Positions 7,075 to 14,830 of a DNA stretch of 17,662 nt are shown here, piece after piece. The stretch's first letter is position 1. The number at the start of each line of letters is the position of its first letter. The translations under genes were made by a program, and so were the position numbers. Origin of the DNA: Spirochaetaceae bacterium (GTDB lineage Bacteria > Spirochaetota > Spirochaetia > Treponematales > Breznakiellaceae); the NCBI GenBank assembly GCA_031288215.1, contig JAITRV010000019.1:1-17662 (forward strand). Reading direction: 5' to 3'. The notes under the pieces are model-generated. The model made no database searches and had not been told where the DNA came from. It saw only the letters and a program-made list of their open reading frames with translations.

Positions 7075-9000
7075 CTACCGGCCGGATATGACCGAATCAA
7101 TCAGCCCCTGAAATTCCGGGTCCAGGCCCTCAAGGGGCCTTCCGGAATGGAAGAAGCTTTTGCGGATATAGGCGATCCCGTCCCGTTCTTCAATGACGGC
7201 ATCCGGGGCCTCCTGCCTCGGGGAAAGTCCCCCTTCTATCTCCTCAATCTCGCGCAGGTCCTCCGGTTCCGCCTCGCCCCCGACGGCTTCCAGCAATTCC
7301 AAGGCCCCCGGCGCTTCGGAGGAAAAGGGAATATACAGGTGGAAGCCCCGGTAATCGCCGCTCAGTTCTTCCGGGTATCCCACCGGGACGGAATCCGGCA
7401 ATTCCCCCTCCTCCAGGGGGAACCCCGGAGGGCCCGGGGGTTCTTCCTCCCCGGCTCCGTCCCGGACAAAACCGAACTCAAGCCCTCCGGCCAGATCCTC
7501 CAGGGTCCATGAGGGCCCGTAGAGCATGGGGAGTTCTTCCGTCCCTTCGACAAACCCAGGCCCCGCCTCAAACCCGGCGGCCTCCTCCGCCCCTTCGACC
7601 TCTTCAAGGGCCGCCGCTTCCTCAAGCTCGGCGTCCGGTTCCTCCATGTCCCCGGCGGCCTCCTCCGCCGTCGCGGCCCGGGGGGCAGCGCCGGCTTCCG
7701 CCCCTTGAGGGGGGAAGGGCGCGGGGGCCGCCGATGCCGAAACTTCCCCCAGGACCCGGCTCAGGACCTTGAGGATCTTCGTTTCAATATCGGCGTCCCG
7801 CTCCTCCTCCCGGCGGCCCCTGATGACCGCCAGGAATTCATCCCAGAATTTATCTATCAGGAAATCAAGATCCCCCGCTACGATCCCGGGGCGGAAGCGG
7901 ATGCCCCGCTTCAATTCGGCGTGGATCTCCCCCCGGCGCTGTTCCAATTCCCGGCGCCAGCGGTCCCAGTCCAGATCCCCCTTGAGATCATAATACTCCT
8001 CCACGAGGCTGCGTCTGAGCCGTTTCAGCCGGTTTTGGATGACGAGGATCGGGTCCTGCCGGAAGTTAAAGATCAGAAAAACCGACAAATACAGGGTGAG
8101 GAAAAAGGCCCCCAGGAGGATGATCTTCAGGGCCTCCGGGAGGATAAAGAGCGCTTCAGGCATCAGGCGTCCGATGAAGAAGCCCCCGTCGGTTGTGGCG
8201 GAAACCAGAACCAGGGCGGCATCGGTGCCGGAAGCCTCCAGCGTCGTCAGGGCCGGGGCCCCCTCCTTCCAGATCGAAGCCACGGCAGCCGTCAGGGCCC
8301 CCCTGCTCCCCCGGGGGAGGCCGATCAGCACCCCCGCCGGTTCCGAAAGGAGGGAGACATCCTCTCCCAGGGGAATCCGGCCTTCGGTCATGAACCGTTC
8401 CGCCAGGCTCCGCGCCGCAAAGGAAAAGAGGGCGGTCCCCCGGTACGCCCCATAGGAATCGTAAAAGGGAAAGGAAAAGAGGAAGCGGTTCTCCCGGTCA
8501 TCCGCCGTCACCTTTGCTTCCCCCTGGTCCGGAGCCTCCACCCGCTCAAAGGGGATAAAACCGGGACTTTCGTGGTAGTTCCGGTAGGCGATACGTCCCT
8601 CCCCCAGGCGGAGGATGTCCCGGGCATCGGTAGAAAAGTGAATCCGCACCGCCCCGGAATCAATAAACCGCACCGACTGAAGCCCCCCCAGGTCCGTCAT
8701 CAGTTCCCCGTAGATCCGGCTCCGTTCCAGAATATCCTCCCGGGTCTGGTTGGGCAGAAAACTGCGCCGCACCGCTTCATTTTCCAGGGTTGCGGAAAAA
8801 CGGCCCCGCAATTCCCCCAAAAACCCCTGGAGGGCCCCGGCATCCCCCTCGATGGTCCGCCTCGCCTCCCGGATAACCGACGGCCGATAAAACCGGGCCT
8901 CCACCAGATCAAACAGCCCCGTATATGCCAAGACCGTAACAACGGCGGCACAAAGGATAGAGATAAGCAAACTTATGGATGCCCTCTGGGGTACGGTCAC
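7075..9000 (-). CDS. Two-TM sensor-like protein with no recognisable output domain
   Basis: I do not recognise a named family for the whole protein. From a GTG at 9000 (641 residues), TM1 lies near residues 8-27 and TM2 near 288-310. The approximately 255 residues between them face outside and resemble a Cache/PDC sensory domain (VRFIDSGAVRIHFST, an FSFPFYDSYGAYRGTALFS strand set). The cytoplasmic part begins with a basic, probably helical segment (NRLKRLRRSLVEEYYDLKGDLDWDRW split over 315-345), then an Ala/Glu-rich acidic stretch at about 425-540, then a tail with GFHLYIPF and GIAYIRKSFF. No HAMP, methyl-accepting, kinase, GGDEF, EAL, PP2C or cyclase motif is seen. The GTG start has AGGA 9 bases upstream; ATG at 9039 or TTG at 9045 are alternatives. 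It stands alone between convergent and divergent neighbours. Confidence 0.85.
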   Translation of the reverse strand: MTVPQRASISLLISILCAAVVTVLAYTGLFDLVEARFYRPSVIREARRTIEGDAGALQGFLGELRGRFSATLENEAVRRSFLPNQTREDILERSRIYGELMTDLGGLQSVRFIDSGAVRIHFSTDARDILRLGEGRIAYRNYHESPGFIPFERVEAPDQGEAKVTADDRENRFLFSFPFYDSYGAYRGTALFSFAARSLAERFMTEGRIPLGEDVSLLSEPAGVLIGLPRGSRGALTAAVASIWKEGAPALTTLEASGTDAALVLVSATTDGGFFIGRLMPEALFILPEALKIILLGAFFLTLYLSVFLIFNFRQDPILVIQNRLKRLRRSLVEEYYDLKGDLDWDRWRRELEQRRGEIHAELKRGIRFRPGIVAGDLDFLIDKFWDEFLAVIRGRREEERDADIETKILKVLSRVLGEVSASAAPAPFPPQGAEAGAAPRAATAEEAAGDMEEPDAELEEAAALEEVEGAEEAAGFEAGPGFVEGTEELPMLYGPSWTLEDLAGGLEFGFVRDGAGEEEPPGPPGFPLEEGELPDSVPVGYPEELSGDYRGFHLYIPFSSEAPGALELLEAVGGEAEPEDLREIEEIEGGLSPRQEAPDAVIEERDGIAYIRKSFFHSGRPLEGLDPEFQGLIDSVISGR

Positions 9001-9123
9001 TCGGTCAAATCCTATACCTAATTTAAATATAATCAACATAAACAAAAGGTTTTCCCAAAATTTGGAAAGCCCCTCTCTTTACTATCATACTAGAAAATTC
9101 CCTTTCAGTCGACCTCCTGGGCC

Positions 9124-9154
9124 TTGACAAAGAGGGGAATATACTCGATTTAAT
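9124..9154 (+). promoter_or_regulatory. Promoter placing the hflX transcript start at or next to its ATG
   Basis: TTGACA (9124-9129) is a consensus -35. The -10 is read as GATTTA (9147-9152, 17-base spacer) or TTTAAT (9149-9154, 19-base spacer). Either puts the transcript start within a few bases of the ATG at 9159. There is no Shine-Dalgarno in the last 20 bases. Confidence 0.6.
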
Positions 9155-9158
9155 AAGT

Positions 9159-10475
9159 ATGAAGGAACTGTACCATACCGAAGACGCGCCGAAACGGGCC
9201 TTCCTCATCGGCATCCGGGACCGGGAACGTTCCCCGGGGGAAGAGGAATCCCTGGCCGGGGAATTCGCCGCCCTGGCCGAGTCCCTGGGGGTGGAGATTG
9301 CCGCCCAGGAACGGGTGATCCCCCGGGAGGACCGATCGAAGTTCGGCGTGGGCAGCGGGAAAGCCCGGGAACTGACGGAACAGGCCGCATCCCTGGGAGC
9401 GGACTGCCTGATCTTCGACTGGGAGCCCAGCCCTTCCCAGCAGCGGAACTGGGAGGCCCTGGGGGGCATCCCCGTCATAGACCGGACGGAGCTGATCATC
9501 CGGATCTTTGCCAGCCGGGCACGGACCAGGGAGGCGGAACTTCAGGTGGAACTGGCGGAACTTTCCTATGCCCTGCCCCGGTTAAGCCACAAATACATCG
9601 ACCTTTCCCGGCAGCGGGGGGGCAGCTACGGAACCCGGGGGGCCGGGGAAACCCGCTTCGAGACGGACCGGCGGGCCATCCGGGAGCGGATCCGACGGGT
9701 ACGGGGGGAAATAGAAAGGGTCCGCAAGAACCGGGAGATCCAGCGGAAAAAACGGGAAAAAACCGTTACGTCCTGCGCCCTGGTGGGGTATACCAATTCG
9801 GGAAAGTCCTCCCTCCTCAACGCCCTGACCGGCGCCGGCGTCCCTACCGAGGACAAGCTCTTCGCCACCCTGGACCCCGTGGCCCGGCTGGTCCCGGAAC
9901 AAAAGAAAGACCCTTCGGGAGAAAAGAAAGCCCCCCCGGGGCCCCTGGTCCTGATCGACACCGTAGGCTTTATCCGCCGGCTTCCCCACAACCTGGTTGA
10001 CGCCTTCCGGTCAACCCTGGAGGAAGCGGTCCTGGCGGACCTCCTGATCCACGTCCTGGACGCCTCCGACCCCGGCGCGGAGGGCTTTTTTACGACCACC
10101 ATGGGGGTGCTTCGGGACCTGGGGGCGGACAAAAAGCCGATGATCCTCGCCCTGAACAAGGCCGACCGGGGAATCCCGCCGGAATTTTCCGGCGCCTTCC
10201 TCCGGCACTACCCCGACGCCATTCCGGTTTCCGCCAAGACCGGGCAGGGCCTCCCGGAACTCCTCCGGCGTATGGAAGAATTCGCCGCCGGGGAGCTTTC
10301 CCAGGGGACCCGCTTCCGCTTCCCCCCGGACCGCCACGACCTGGCGGCGCTGCTCCACCGCCGGGGCACGGTCCTCTCGGAGAAATACGAAGACGATTAC
10401 ATTGAGATAGAAGCCCGGATCAGCCCGTCCCTGGAGGAAACATTACGGGACTATGCGGTCCCCGGCGGCTGTTAG
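9159..10475 (+). CDS. hflX: Ribosome-associated GTPase HflX
   Basis: HflX binds 50S/70S ribosomes and splits or rescues stalled ribosomes, using GTP. The N-terminal HflX domain (about 1-200) shows FGVGSGKARELTE and ends in the typical RGGSYGTRGAGETRFETDRR motif and a basic coiled linker. The G domain has G1 GYTNSGKSS (210-218), a G2 region LFATLDP, G3 DTVGF (267-271), G4 NKAD (333-336) and G5 SAK. A Lys/Pro-rich insert of about 15 residues lies between G2 and G3 (EQKKDPSGEKKAPPG). At 438 residues the length is normal. The conserved N-terminal AFLIGI begins about 14 residues in, so no later start is possible; the ATG at 9159 lacks a Shine-Dalgarno and probably lies at the mRNA 5' end. Confidence 0.97.
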   Translation: MKELYHTEDAPKRAFLIGIRDRERSPGEEESLAGEFAALAESLGVEIAAQERVIPREDRSKFGVGSGKARELTEQAASLGADCLIFDWEPSPSQQRNWEALGGIPVIDRTELIIRIFASRARTREAELQVELAELSYALPRLSHKYIDLSRQRGGSYGTRGAGETRFETDRRAIRERIRRVRGEIERVRKNREIQRKKREKTVTSCALVGYTNSGKSSLLNALTGAGVPTEDKLFATLDPVARLVPEQKKDPSGEKKAPPGPLVLIDTVGFIRRLPHNLVDAFRSTLEEAVLADLLIHVLDASDPGAEGFFTTTMGVLRDLGADKKPMILALNKADRGIPPEFSGAFLRHYPDAIPVSAKTGQGLPELLRRMEEFAAGELSQGTRFRFPPDRHDLAALLHRRGTVLSEKYEDDYIEIEARISPSLEETLRDYAVPGGC

Positions 10476-10516
10476 CCCTTTTTTGTCATAAAATTCCTCC
10501 CCGATTGAAGCGCCCC

Positions 10517-10544
10517 GCATCCGGGATGCATATATACCGGTATA
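10517..10544. promoter_or_regulatory. Two adjacent inverted repeats upstream of recQ
   Basis: GCATCC-G-GGATGC (10517-10529) is followed 3 bases later by the perfect 12-base palindrome TATACCGGTATA (10533-10544). They lie between a possible -35 TTGAAG (10505-10510) and the recQ start, overlapping AT-rich hexamers that could act as -10 elements. An operator is possible; there is no T-tract after them, so a terminator for hflX is unlikely. Confidence 0.45.
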
Positions 10545-10581
10545 CATTGCTCTTAATGATATGGATATATGGAGGCGTCCT

Positions 10582-12234
10582 TTGTTGTCTAAACCGGAAC
10601 CGCTCCCGGAACTCCGGGAAACAGCCCCGGATCCCCTGGATACCGCGGCCCTGAAGCTCTTCGGCCTTTCCTACCTGTTCCCCTATCAACGGCTGGTCAT
10701 GGCCAATATCCTGGAAGCCGCTCTGGCCCGGGGGGTCCCCCTCCGCTGGCCCGAAGGGGCTGTCCCCCCGGATACTGCCGACGGTTTATCGGCCGGCGGC
10801 TCATCGGACGATGACGCTTTGGATGACGGCTCACCGGACGATGAGTCGTGGGGGGGCCGGGGCCGGCAGATCGTGATCCTCCCCACCGGGGCGGGGAAAT
10901 CCCTCTGCTTTCAACTTCCCGCGATGCTGATGGAAGGCCCCAGCCTGATAATCTATCCCATCCTGTCCCTGATGGCGGACCAGGAGCGGCGGCTTAAGGA
11001 ACGGGGCTTCGATCCGGTGGTACTCCGGGGGGGCCAGCGTCCCGAAGAACGGCGGCTCATCTGGGAAAAGATCCGTTGCGGGAGGGGCCGCTTCCTCATC
11101 GCCAACCCGGAGGTCCTGCTGACCCCCCCGGTGATGGAACGGCTGCCGGAGTTGGGGATACTCCACGTGGTGATCGACGAGGCCCACTGTGTCAGCGAAT
11201 GGGGAGAGAGCTTCCGGCCCAGCTATCTCCGGCTGGGTGAAATCATCGCCGCCATCGGGGGGAAGGCGGCGGAGGCAACGGGCCTTCCCCTGGTAACGGC
11301 CTTTACCGCCACCGCCTCGGACCCGGTGCTGGAAAAGATAGACCGTTCCATCTTCGGGGGACAGGGGGCCCACCGGATCGTGGGAAACCCGGACCGGAGC
11401 AATATCAGCTATGCCGCCCGGGGGTGCATACTCCGGGACCAGGCGGTCCTGGACCTGATCCTGAAAAACGAACGGCCCGCCATCGTCTTCTGCTCCTCCC
11501 GGCGGGGTACGGAGAAGCTGGCCCGGTATCTGCGGAACGAGTTGGGGAGTTCCGAGGTCCGGTTCTACCATGCGGGTTTAAGCCGGGAGGAAAAGACCGA
11601 TGTGGAGGGCTGGTTTTTTCAGAGCTCCGGGGGCATCCTCACGGCGACCTGCGCCTACGGCATGGGGGTGGATAAGCCGAACATCCGCACGGTGATCCAC
11701 CGGGACTGCCCCCCCTCGGCGGAGGCCTACCTCCAGGAGTCGGGCCGGGCCGGCCGGGACGGGCTTCCCTCCCGGGCCTGCCTCCTCTGGGGGCCCGCCG
11801 ATGCCTTGGCCCTGCGGCGGGCCCGGACCGCCGTTTCCCGGGCCCGGCTCTCGCCCCTCTTTGCCTATGCCCGATCCCCCGGCCGCTGCCGCAGGCAGGC
11901 CCTCCTGGGCCTGCTCAACTATGCCGGCGCCGGGGAGAGCCCCGAAGGGGAATGCTGCGACGTATGCGCCGGCGAAAGCCGGGGAAGCCTCCGGGAGGAA
12001 CCGCCCTTGCGGGACTTCTTCCGCAAGAACCGCCACCGCTATACCCTCGGCGAGGCCGCCGCCGTCCTCTCCCGGCTCATCCCGGCCTGGTCCGACGAGG
12101 ATGCCAAGCAGGCGATTAATCAGCTCCTGCGGGACAAGGTGCTCAAAAAGGGGTCCCTCTTCCGGAAGGGCAAACTCAGCCTTAACCGGAGCTCTCCTCC
12201 TCAAGACCCAGTTCATCCTCCCCTTCCCGGGTAG
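10582..12234 (+). CDS. recQ: RecQ-family ATP-dependent DNA helicase
   Basis: A superfamily 2 3'-5' DNA helicase for recombination and fork repair. With a TTG start at 10582 (550 residues) the motifs are: motif 0 LFGLSYLFPYQ (26-36), Walker A PTGAGKS (101-107), DEAH followed by CVSEWGESFRP (199-211), TATAS, an IVFCSSRRGTEKLARYL motif IV, YGMGVDKPNIRTVIH, and QESGRAGRDG (motif VI). An insert of about 45 residues, rich in Asp, Ser and Gly, separates motif 0 from Walker A. The zinc-binding region has Cys at 436, 458, 459 and 462, with spacing unlike the usual C-x2-C-x2-C end. A C-terminal helical part follows; no HRDC domain is seen. TTG at 10582 is preferred because GGAGG lies 6 bases before it; ATG at 10561 (557 residues) has no such site. 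The last 53 bases overlap the opposing small gene. Confidence 0.95.
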   Translation: MLSKPEPLPELRETAPDPLDTAALKLFGLSYLFPYQRLVMANILEAALARGVPLRWPEGAVPPDTADGLSAGGSSDDDALDDGSPDDESWGGRGRQIVILPTGAGKSLCFQLPAMLMEGPSLIIYPILSLMADQERRLKERGFDPVVLRGGQRPEERRLIWEKIRCGRGRFLIANPEVLLTPPVMERLPELGILHVVIDEAHCVSEWGESFRPSYLRLGEIIAAIGGKAAEATGLPLVTAFTATASDPVLEKIDRSIFGGQGAHRIVGNPDRSNISYAARGCILRDQAVLDLILKNERPAIVFCSSRRGTEKLARYLRNELGSSEVRFYHAGLSREEKTDVEGWFFQSSGGILTATCAYGMGVDKPNIRTVIHRDCPPSAEAYLQESGRAGRDGLPSRACLLWGPADALALRRARTAVSRARLSPLFAYARSPGRCRRQALLGLLNYAGAGESPEGECCDVCAGESRGSLREEPPLRDFFRKNRHRYTLGEAAAVLSRLIPAWSDEDAKQAINQLLRDKVLKKGSLFRKGKLSLNRSSPPQDPVHPPLPG

Positions 12235-12439
12235 CCTCATCCCTCGAAGGCATGGGGGCAGGTCCCCGCAGCTTCTTGGGCCGGGAGCGGGCGGCTGCTT
12301 TTTTTACCCGCCGCTTCCGGGAGAGCCGGGACACCGAGAAGACTAATGAAAGATAGAATACCAGGACCACCGTCACCGCAATGACCTGCCATGACATAAT
12401 GACCCCCAGGATCAGAGCCCCGAGTTCCTTGGAAGACAT
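12182..12439 (-). CDS. Small single-span membrane protein, unknown function
   Basis: The 85-residue product has a long hydrophobic segment at about residues 6-36, then a strongly basic stretch (RLSRKRRVKKAAARSRPKK, about 38-56), then an acidic tail rich in Glu. This sharp hydrophobic-basic-acidic layout looks like a true inner-membrane protein with the basic side in the cytoplasm, not a random shadow frame. It has no recognised family. The start is uncertain: ATG 12439 has only GGAG directly abutting it, while ATG 12397 (residue 15) has GGGGG about 5-6 bases upstream. It begins 54 bases after the HAD gene on the same strand and may be the third gene of that unit. Its 3' end overlaps recQ by 53 bases. 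Confidence 0.6.
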   Translation of the reverse strand: MSSKELGALILGVIMSWQVIAVTVVLVFYLSLVFSVSRLSRKRRVKKAAARSRPKKLRGPAPMPSRDEATREGEDELGLEEESSG

Positions 12440-12493
12440 CTCCGCTCGCTGGTTACCGCCTTTGCTTACTATTCGGCGTTTTATCCCCGAACC

Positions 12494-13393
12494 TTAAGGA
12501 TCCGCCCGGTCCGCGCCCAGGAGGGAGGGAATACAGGATAAATCCCGGATGACCCTGGTGGGGAGGAGTTCCCCCACCAGGGGGTTTTCCCCCCTGATCC
12601 GCAGGGAACGGCGATCCCCGGCAAAGAGGGCGGTCTTAAACCCCGTTACGGCGGCGGGGTGTATGTCGTTCAGCATATCGTTTCCCGTGTAGAGGACCTC
12701 CTCCGGACGGATTCCCCGGGAGCCCAGGACCGCGGCGGCCTTGGAAAAAAGCCGGGGGGAAGGCTTCGCCTCCCCCTCCTCAAACGAGTAGATGATGAGG
12801 GCGCCGTCGAAGCCCAGGGCCTCCGGAGGGCCTCCAAAAAAGGCGTCGAAGAGGAGGGGGGTAAAGAACTGGGCGTTGGAAATAAGCCCCAGGGTCAAGC
12901 CTGAGCCCTTCAAGCGGGCAAAAAGCTCCCCCGCGCCGGGCATGGGAAAGGAGGGGTTCACCGCCAGCTCATAGCGCAGGGCCAGTTCCCGGGGATCGAA
13001 AAACGGGCCTGCCTTTACCGGGCCGCCGGCAAGGGCGGCCCACAGCTCCTCAACGCGGATTTCCGGGCAGGCTTTCTTGGCAGCGAGCCGGCGATGGGCG
13101 TCCAGGACCGCCCGGGTAAAGGCCTCCCGCAGTTCCTCCCCGGTACATTCCGGGGCATAGTCCCGGGCCAGGGCGTCAATATTCCCCCGGGCCTCCCCCC
13201 CGGCGCCTATTTCCCCGGCGGCGGAGGCGAAGAGGGTCCCGTAAATATCCAGGAGGACCGCCCGGATCCCCCCCAGGGGGCCGCAGGCGCCGGGATAGAC
13301 CAGGGCTTCCAGGGAGGGCGGCAGTTCCGGGGGATCGGGCTCCAGGGGGGAAGCGGCTTCCCGGATCAGGGCGATATATCCCGCTTTATCCAC
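12494..13393 (-). CDS. HAD-superfamily hydrolase with DxYGT motif
   Basis: A haloacid-dehalogenase-fold hydrolase, probably a phosphatase. Motif I is DIYGTLF (49-55): the nucleophile D49 is present, but the usual second Asp, two residues on, is Tyr51, as in haloacid dehalogenases and some other C1-cap members. Motif II is LISNAQ, motif III is K210 in KPSPRLF, and motif IV is TGNDMLNDI with D239 and D243. A helical cap lies between motifs I and II (about 60-165). About 42 residues precede motif I, an unusual extension. The GTG start at 13393 has GAGGGG 5 bases upstream, overlapping the stop of the glycosyltransferase gene 9 bases away, so the two are surely cotranscribed. Without the second Asp, substrate and even reaction are uncertain. 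Confidence 0.92.
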   Translation of the reverse strand: MDKAGYIALIREAASPLEPDPPELPPSLEALVYPGACGPLGGIRAVLLDIYGTLFASAAGEIGAGGEARGNIDALARDYAPECTGEELREAFTRAVLDAHRRLAAKKACPEIRVEELWAALAGGPVKAGPFFDPRELALRYELAVNPSFPMPGAGELFARLKGSGLTLGLISNAQFFTPLLFDAFFGGPPEALGFDGALIIYSFEEGEAKPSPRLFSKAAAVLGSRGIRPEEVLYTGNDMLNDIHPAAVTGFKTALFAGDRRSLRIRGENPLVGELLPTRVIRDLSCIPSLLGADRADP

Positions 13394-13402
13394 GGAAGCC
13401 CC

Positions 13403-14830
13403 TCATTCCTCCCCCACCTCGATCAGGGACAGCCGCAGGGGATCCAGGTACAGTTCCAGGAGCATGGACTTGGAAATCCGGTGGACCACCGTCGTACCGG
13501 AAACCGCCCGGTAGGCGTCCCGCAGGATCCGGGCCATCCGTTCCTTCCCGTAGCGGTCAAAAACGATATTCCGGTTATGGGAGATCAGGTCCTCATCGGG
13601 CTTCCAATCCGCCAGGGCCGCAAGGAAGGGGTTCAGATCCGCAATATCCCGGAACACCGCGTCGTTGGACACCAGGGTCCGGATGAGGTACTCCTGGAAG
13701 TCCTCATCCAGGCGGCCGAAATCAAGTTCCTCCCGGGAATAGATCTCGTCGTTCAGCATCCGCAGGATGTACTGGGGAGGTTCCAGGCCGAAGGCCTCAT
13801 AGATGGTGGACAGGGCATGGTCCATCTTCTTCCTGAGGGCCGTCGGAGAAATATAAACCAGGGGAATATTGATGGCGGAATAGAAGGGATCGAAGCGCAG
13901 CCCGGCATCTTCAAAATCCCGGCACACATAATCGAGCCGCCGGCCTATCACCGCCCTGCCGGCGGTCCAGGGTTCCAGGTAGGAAAAGCCGAAGCCCTCC
14001 TTGATGGAGGTGGTGATGACCCCCAGGGAACTGCCCATGATATGGGAAAAATCCGCGGAAGCGCCGACGCCGAATTCCACCGGGAGCTTCAACTGCTCCG
14101 CCAGGTCCGTCCAGAACCGGTAAATCCGGGCATCCCGCCCGGAGTTTGGGGGCAGGGTGACGGCGATGGTCCTTCCCTTGGGGATGAACAGGGACAGGAG
14201 CAGGGCTTCCCCGATGTTCTTCCGCCGTATGGCCCGTACCGGGTAGAGGTAGCGGGTCCTCGGCAGGCCCCCGGCGGCCTCCAGGGGGTACACCTCGTTG
14301 GGCAGCAGGTGAAGCCCCTCGACCTTGAGCCCCGCCCGGTGCAGAAAGGAATAATCCCGGCTGTTGATCACCGCGTAATGGCAGTTTTCGGGGTATTCCC
14401 CCTGGGCATACACATCGGGACGGAAATCTTCGGCCAAATCGTGGTTTTGGAGGAGGAAGCATATCCCCCGTTTACTCAGGATATTCAGCGCCGGAAGGAG
14501 GGCGGCGTTCTTCTGTATCAGGGGATTATGGACATGAACCACATCCGCCGCTTGTCCCCAACGGGCTTCCATGGCCTTGATCAGGGAATCCGCCAATTTC
14601 AGGGCCGCCTTCCGGATGTCCGGTTTTTCCTCCGCTTCGGGGTTTTGCTGATACCGGTCGTAGTCAAGCCCCTCTACCGAGACCCCGGGGAAACCGCGGT
14701 CCTCGCTGTCCTTTTCCCCGGTGATCATCAGAACCTCATCCCCCGCTTCCAGGAGGGTTCTTGCCTGATTATACATCACGGAGGTAACCCCGCCCCGGCG
14801 CAGATGATAATGTACCAAAGCAACTCGCAC
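13403..14830 (-). CDS. GT-B glycosyltransferase (family 4-like)
   Basis: A cytoplasmic sugar transferase using a nucleotide-sugar donor. The N-terminal half opens with VALVHYHLRRGGVTSV, a glycine-rich acceptor-side loop typical of retaining GT-B enzymes, and HVHNPLIQKN. The C-terminal half has PVRAIRRKNIGEAL and the E-x7-E motif in KEGFGFSYLEPW (E278 and E286), the donor phosphate/sugar site of GT4 enzymes. At 475 residues it is longer than a basic GT4; the last 120 residues form an extra helical region with no family assigned. The GTG start at 14830 is supported by AAGGAG 6 bases upstream. Coupling to a HAD hydrolase suggests a transfer step followed by dephosphorylation, as in two-step synthesis of compatible-solute glycosides, but this is inference. 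Confidence 0.92.
   Translation of the reverse strand: MRVALVHYHLRRGGVTSVMYNQARTLLEAGDEVLMITGEKDSEDRGFPGVSVEGLDYDRYQQNPEAEEKPDIRKAALKLADSLIKAMEARWGQAADVVHVHNPLIQKNAALLPALNILSKRGICFLLQNHDLAEDFRPDVYAQGEYPENCHYAVINSRDYSFLHRAGLKVEGLHLLPNEVYPLEAAGGLPRTRYLYPVRAIRRKNIGEALLLSLFIPKGRTIAVTLPPNSGRDARIYRFWTDLAEQLKLPVEFGVGASADFSHIMGSSLGVITTSIKEGFGFSYLEPWTAGRAVIGRRLDYVCRDFEDAGLRFDPFYSAINIPLVYISPTALRKKMDHALSTIYEAFGLEPPQYILRMLNDEIYSREELDFGRLDEDFQEYLIRTLVSNDAVFRDIADLNPFLAALADWKPDEDLISHNRNIVFDRYGKERMARILRDAYRAVSGTTVVHRISKSMLLELYLDPLRLSLIEVGEE

Noticed and set aside
7705..9021. A 438-residue open frame antisense to the sensor-like gene
   Set aside because: Low-complexity composition and no motifs; the minus frame has TM segments and sensory-domain strands.
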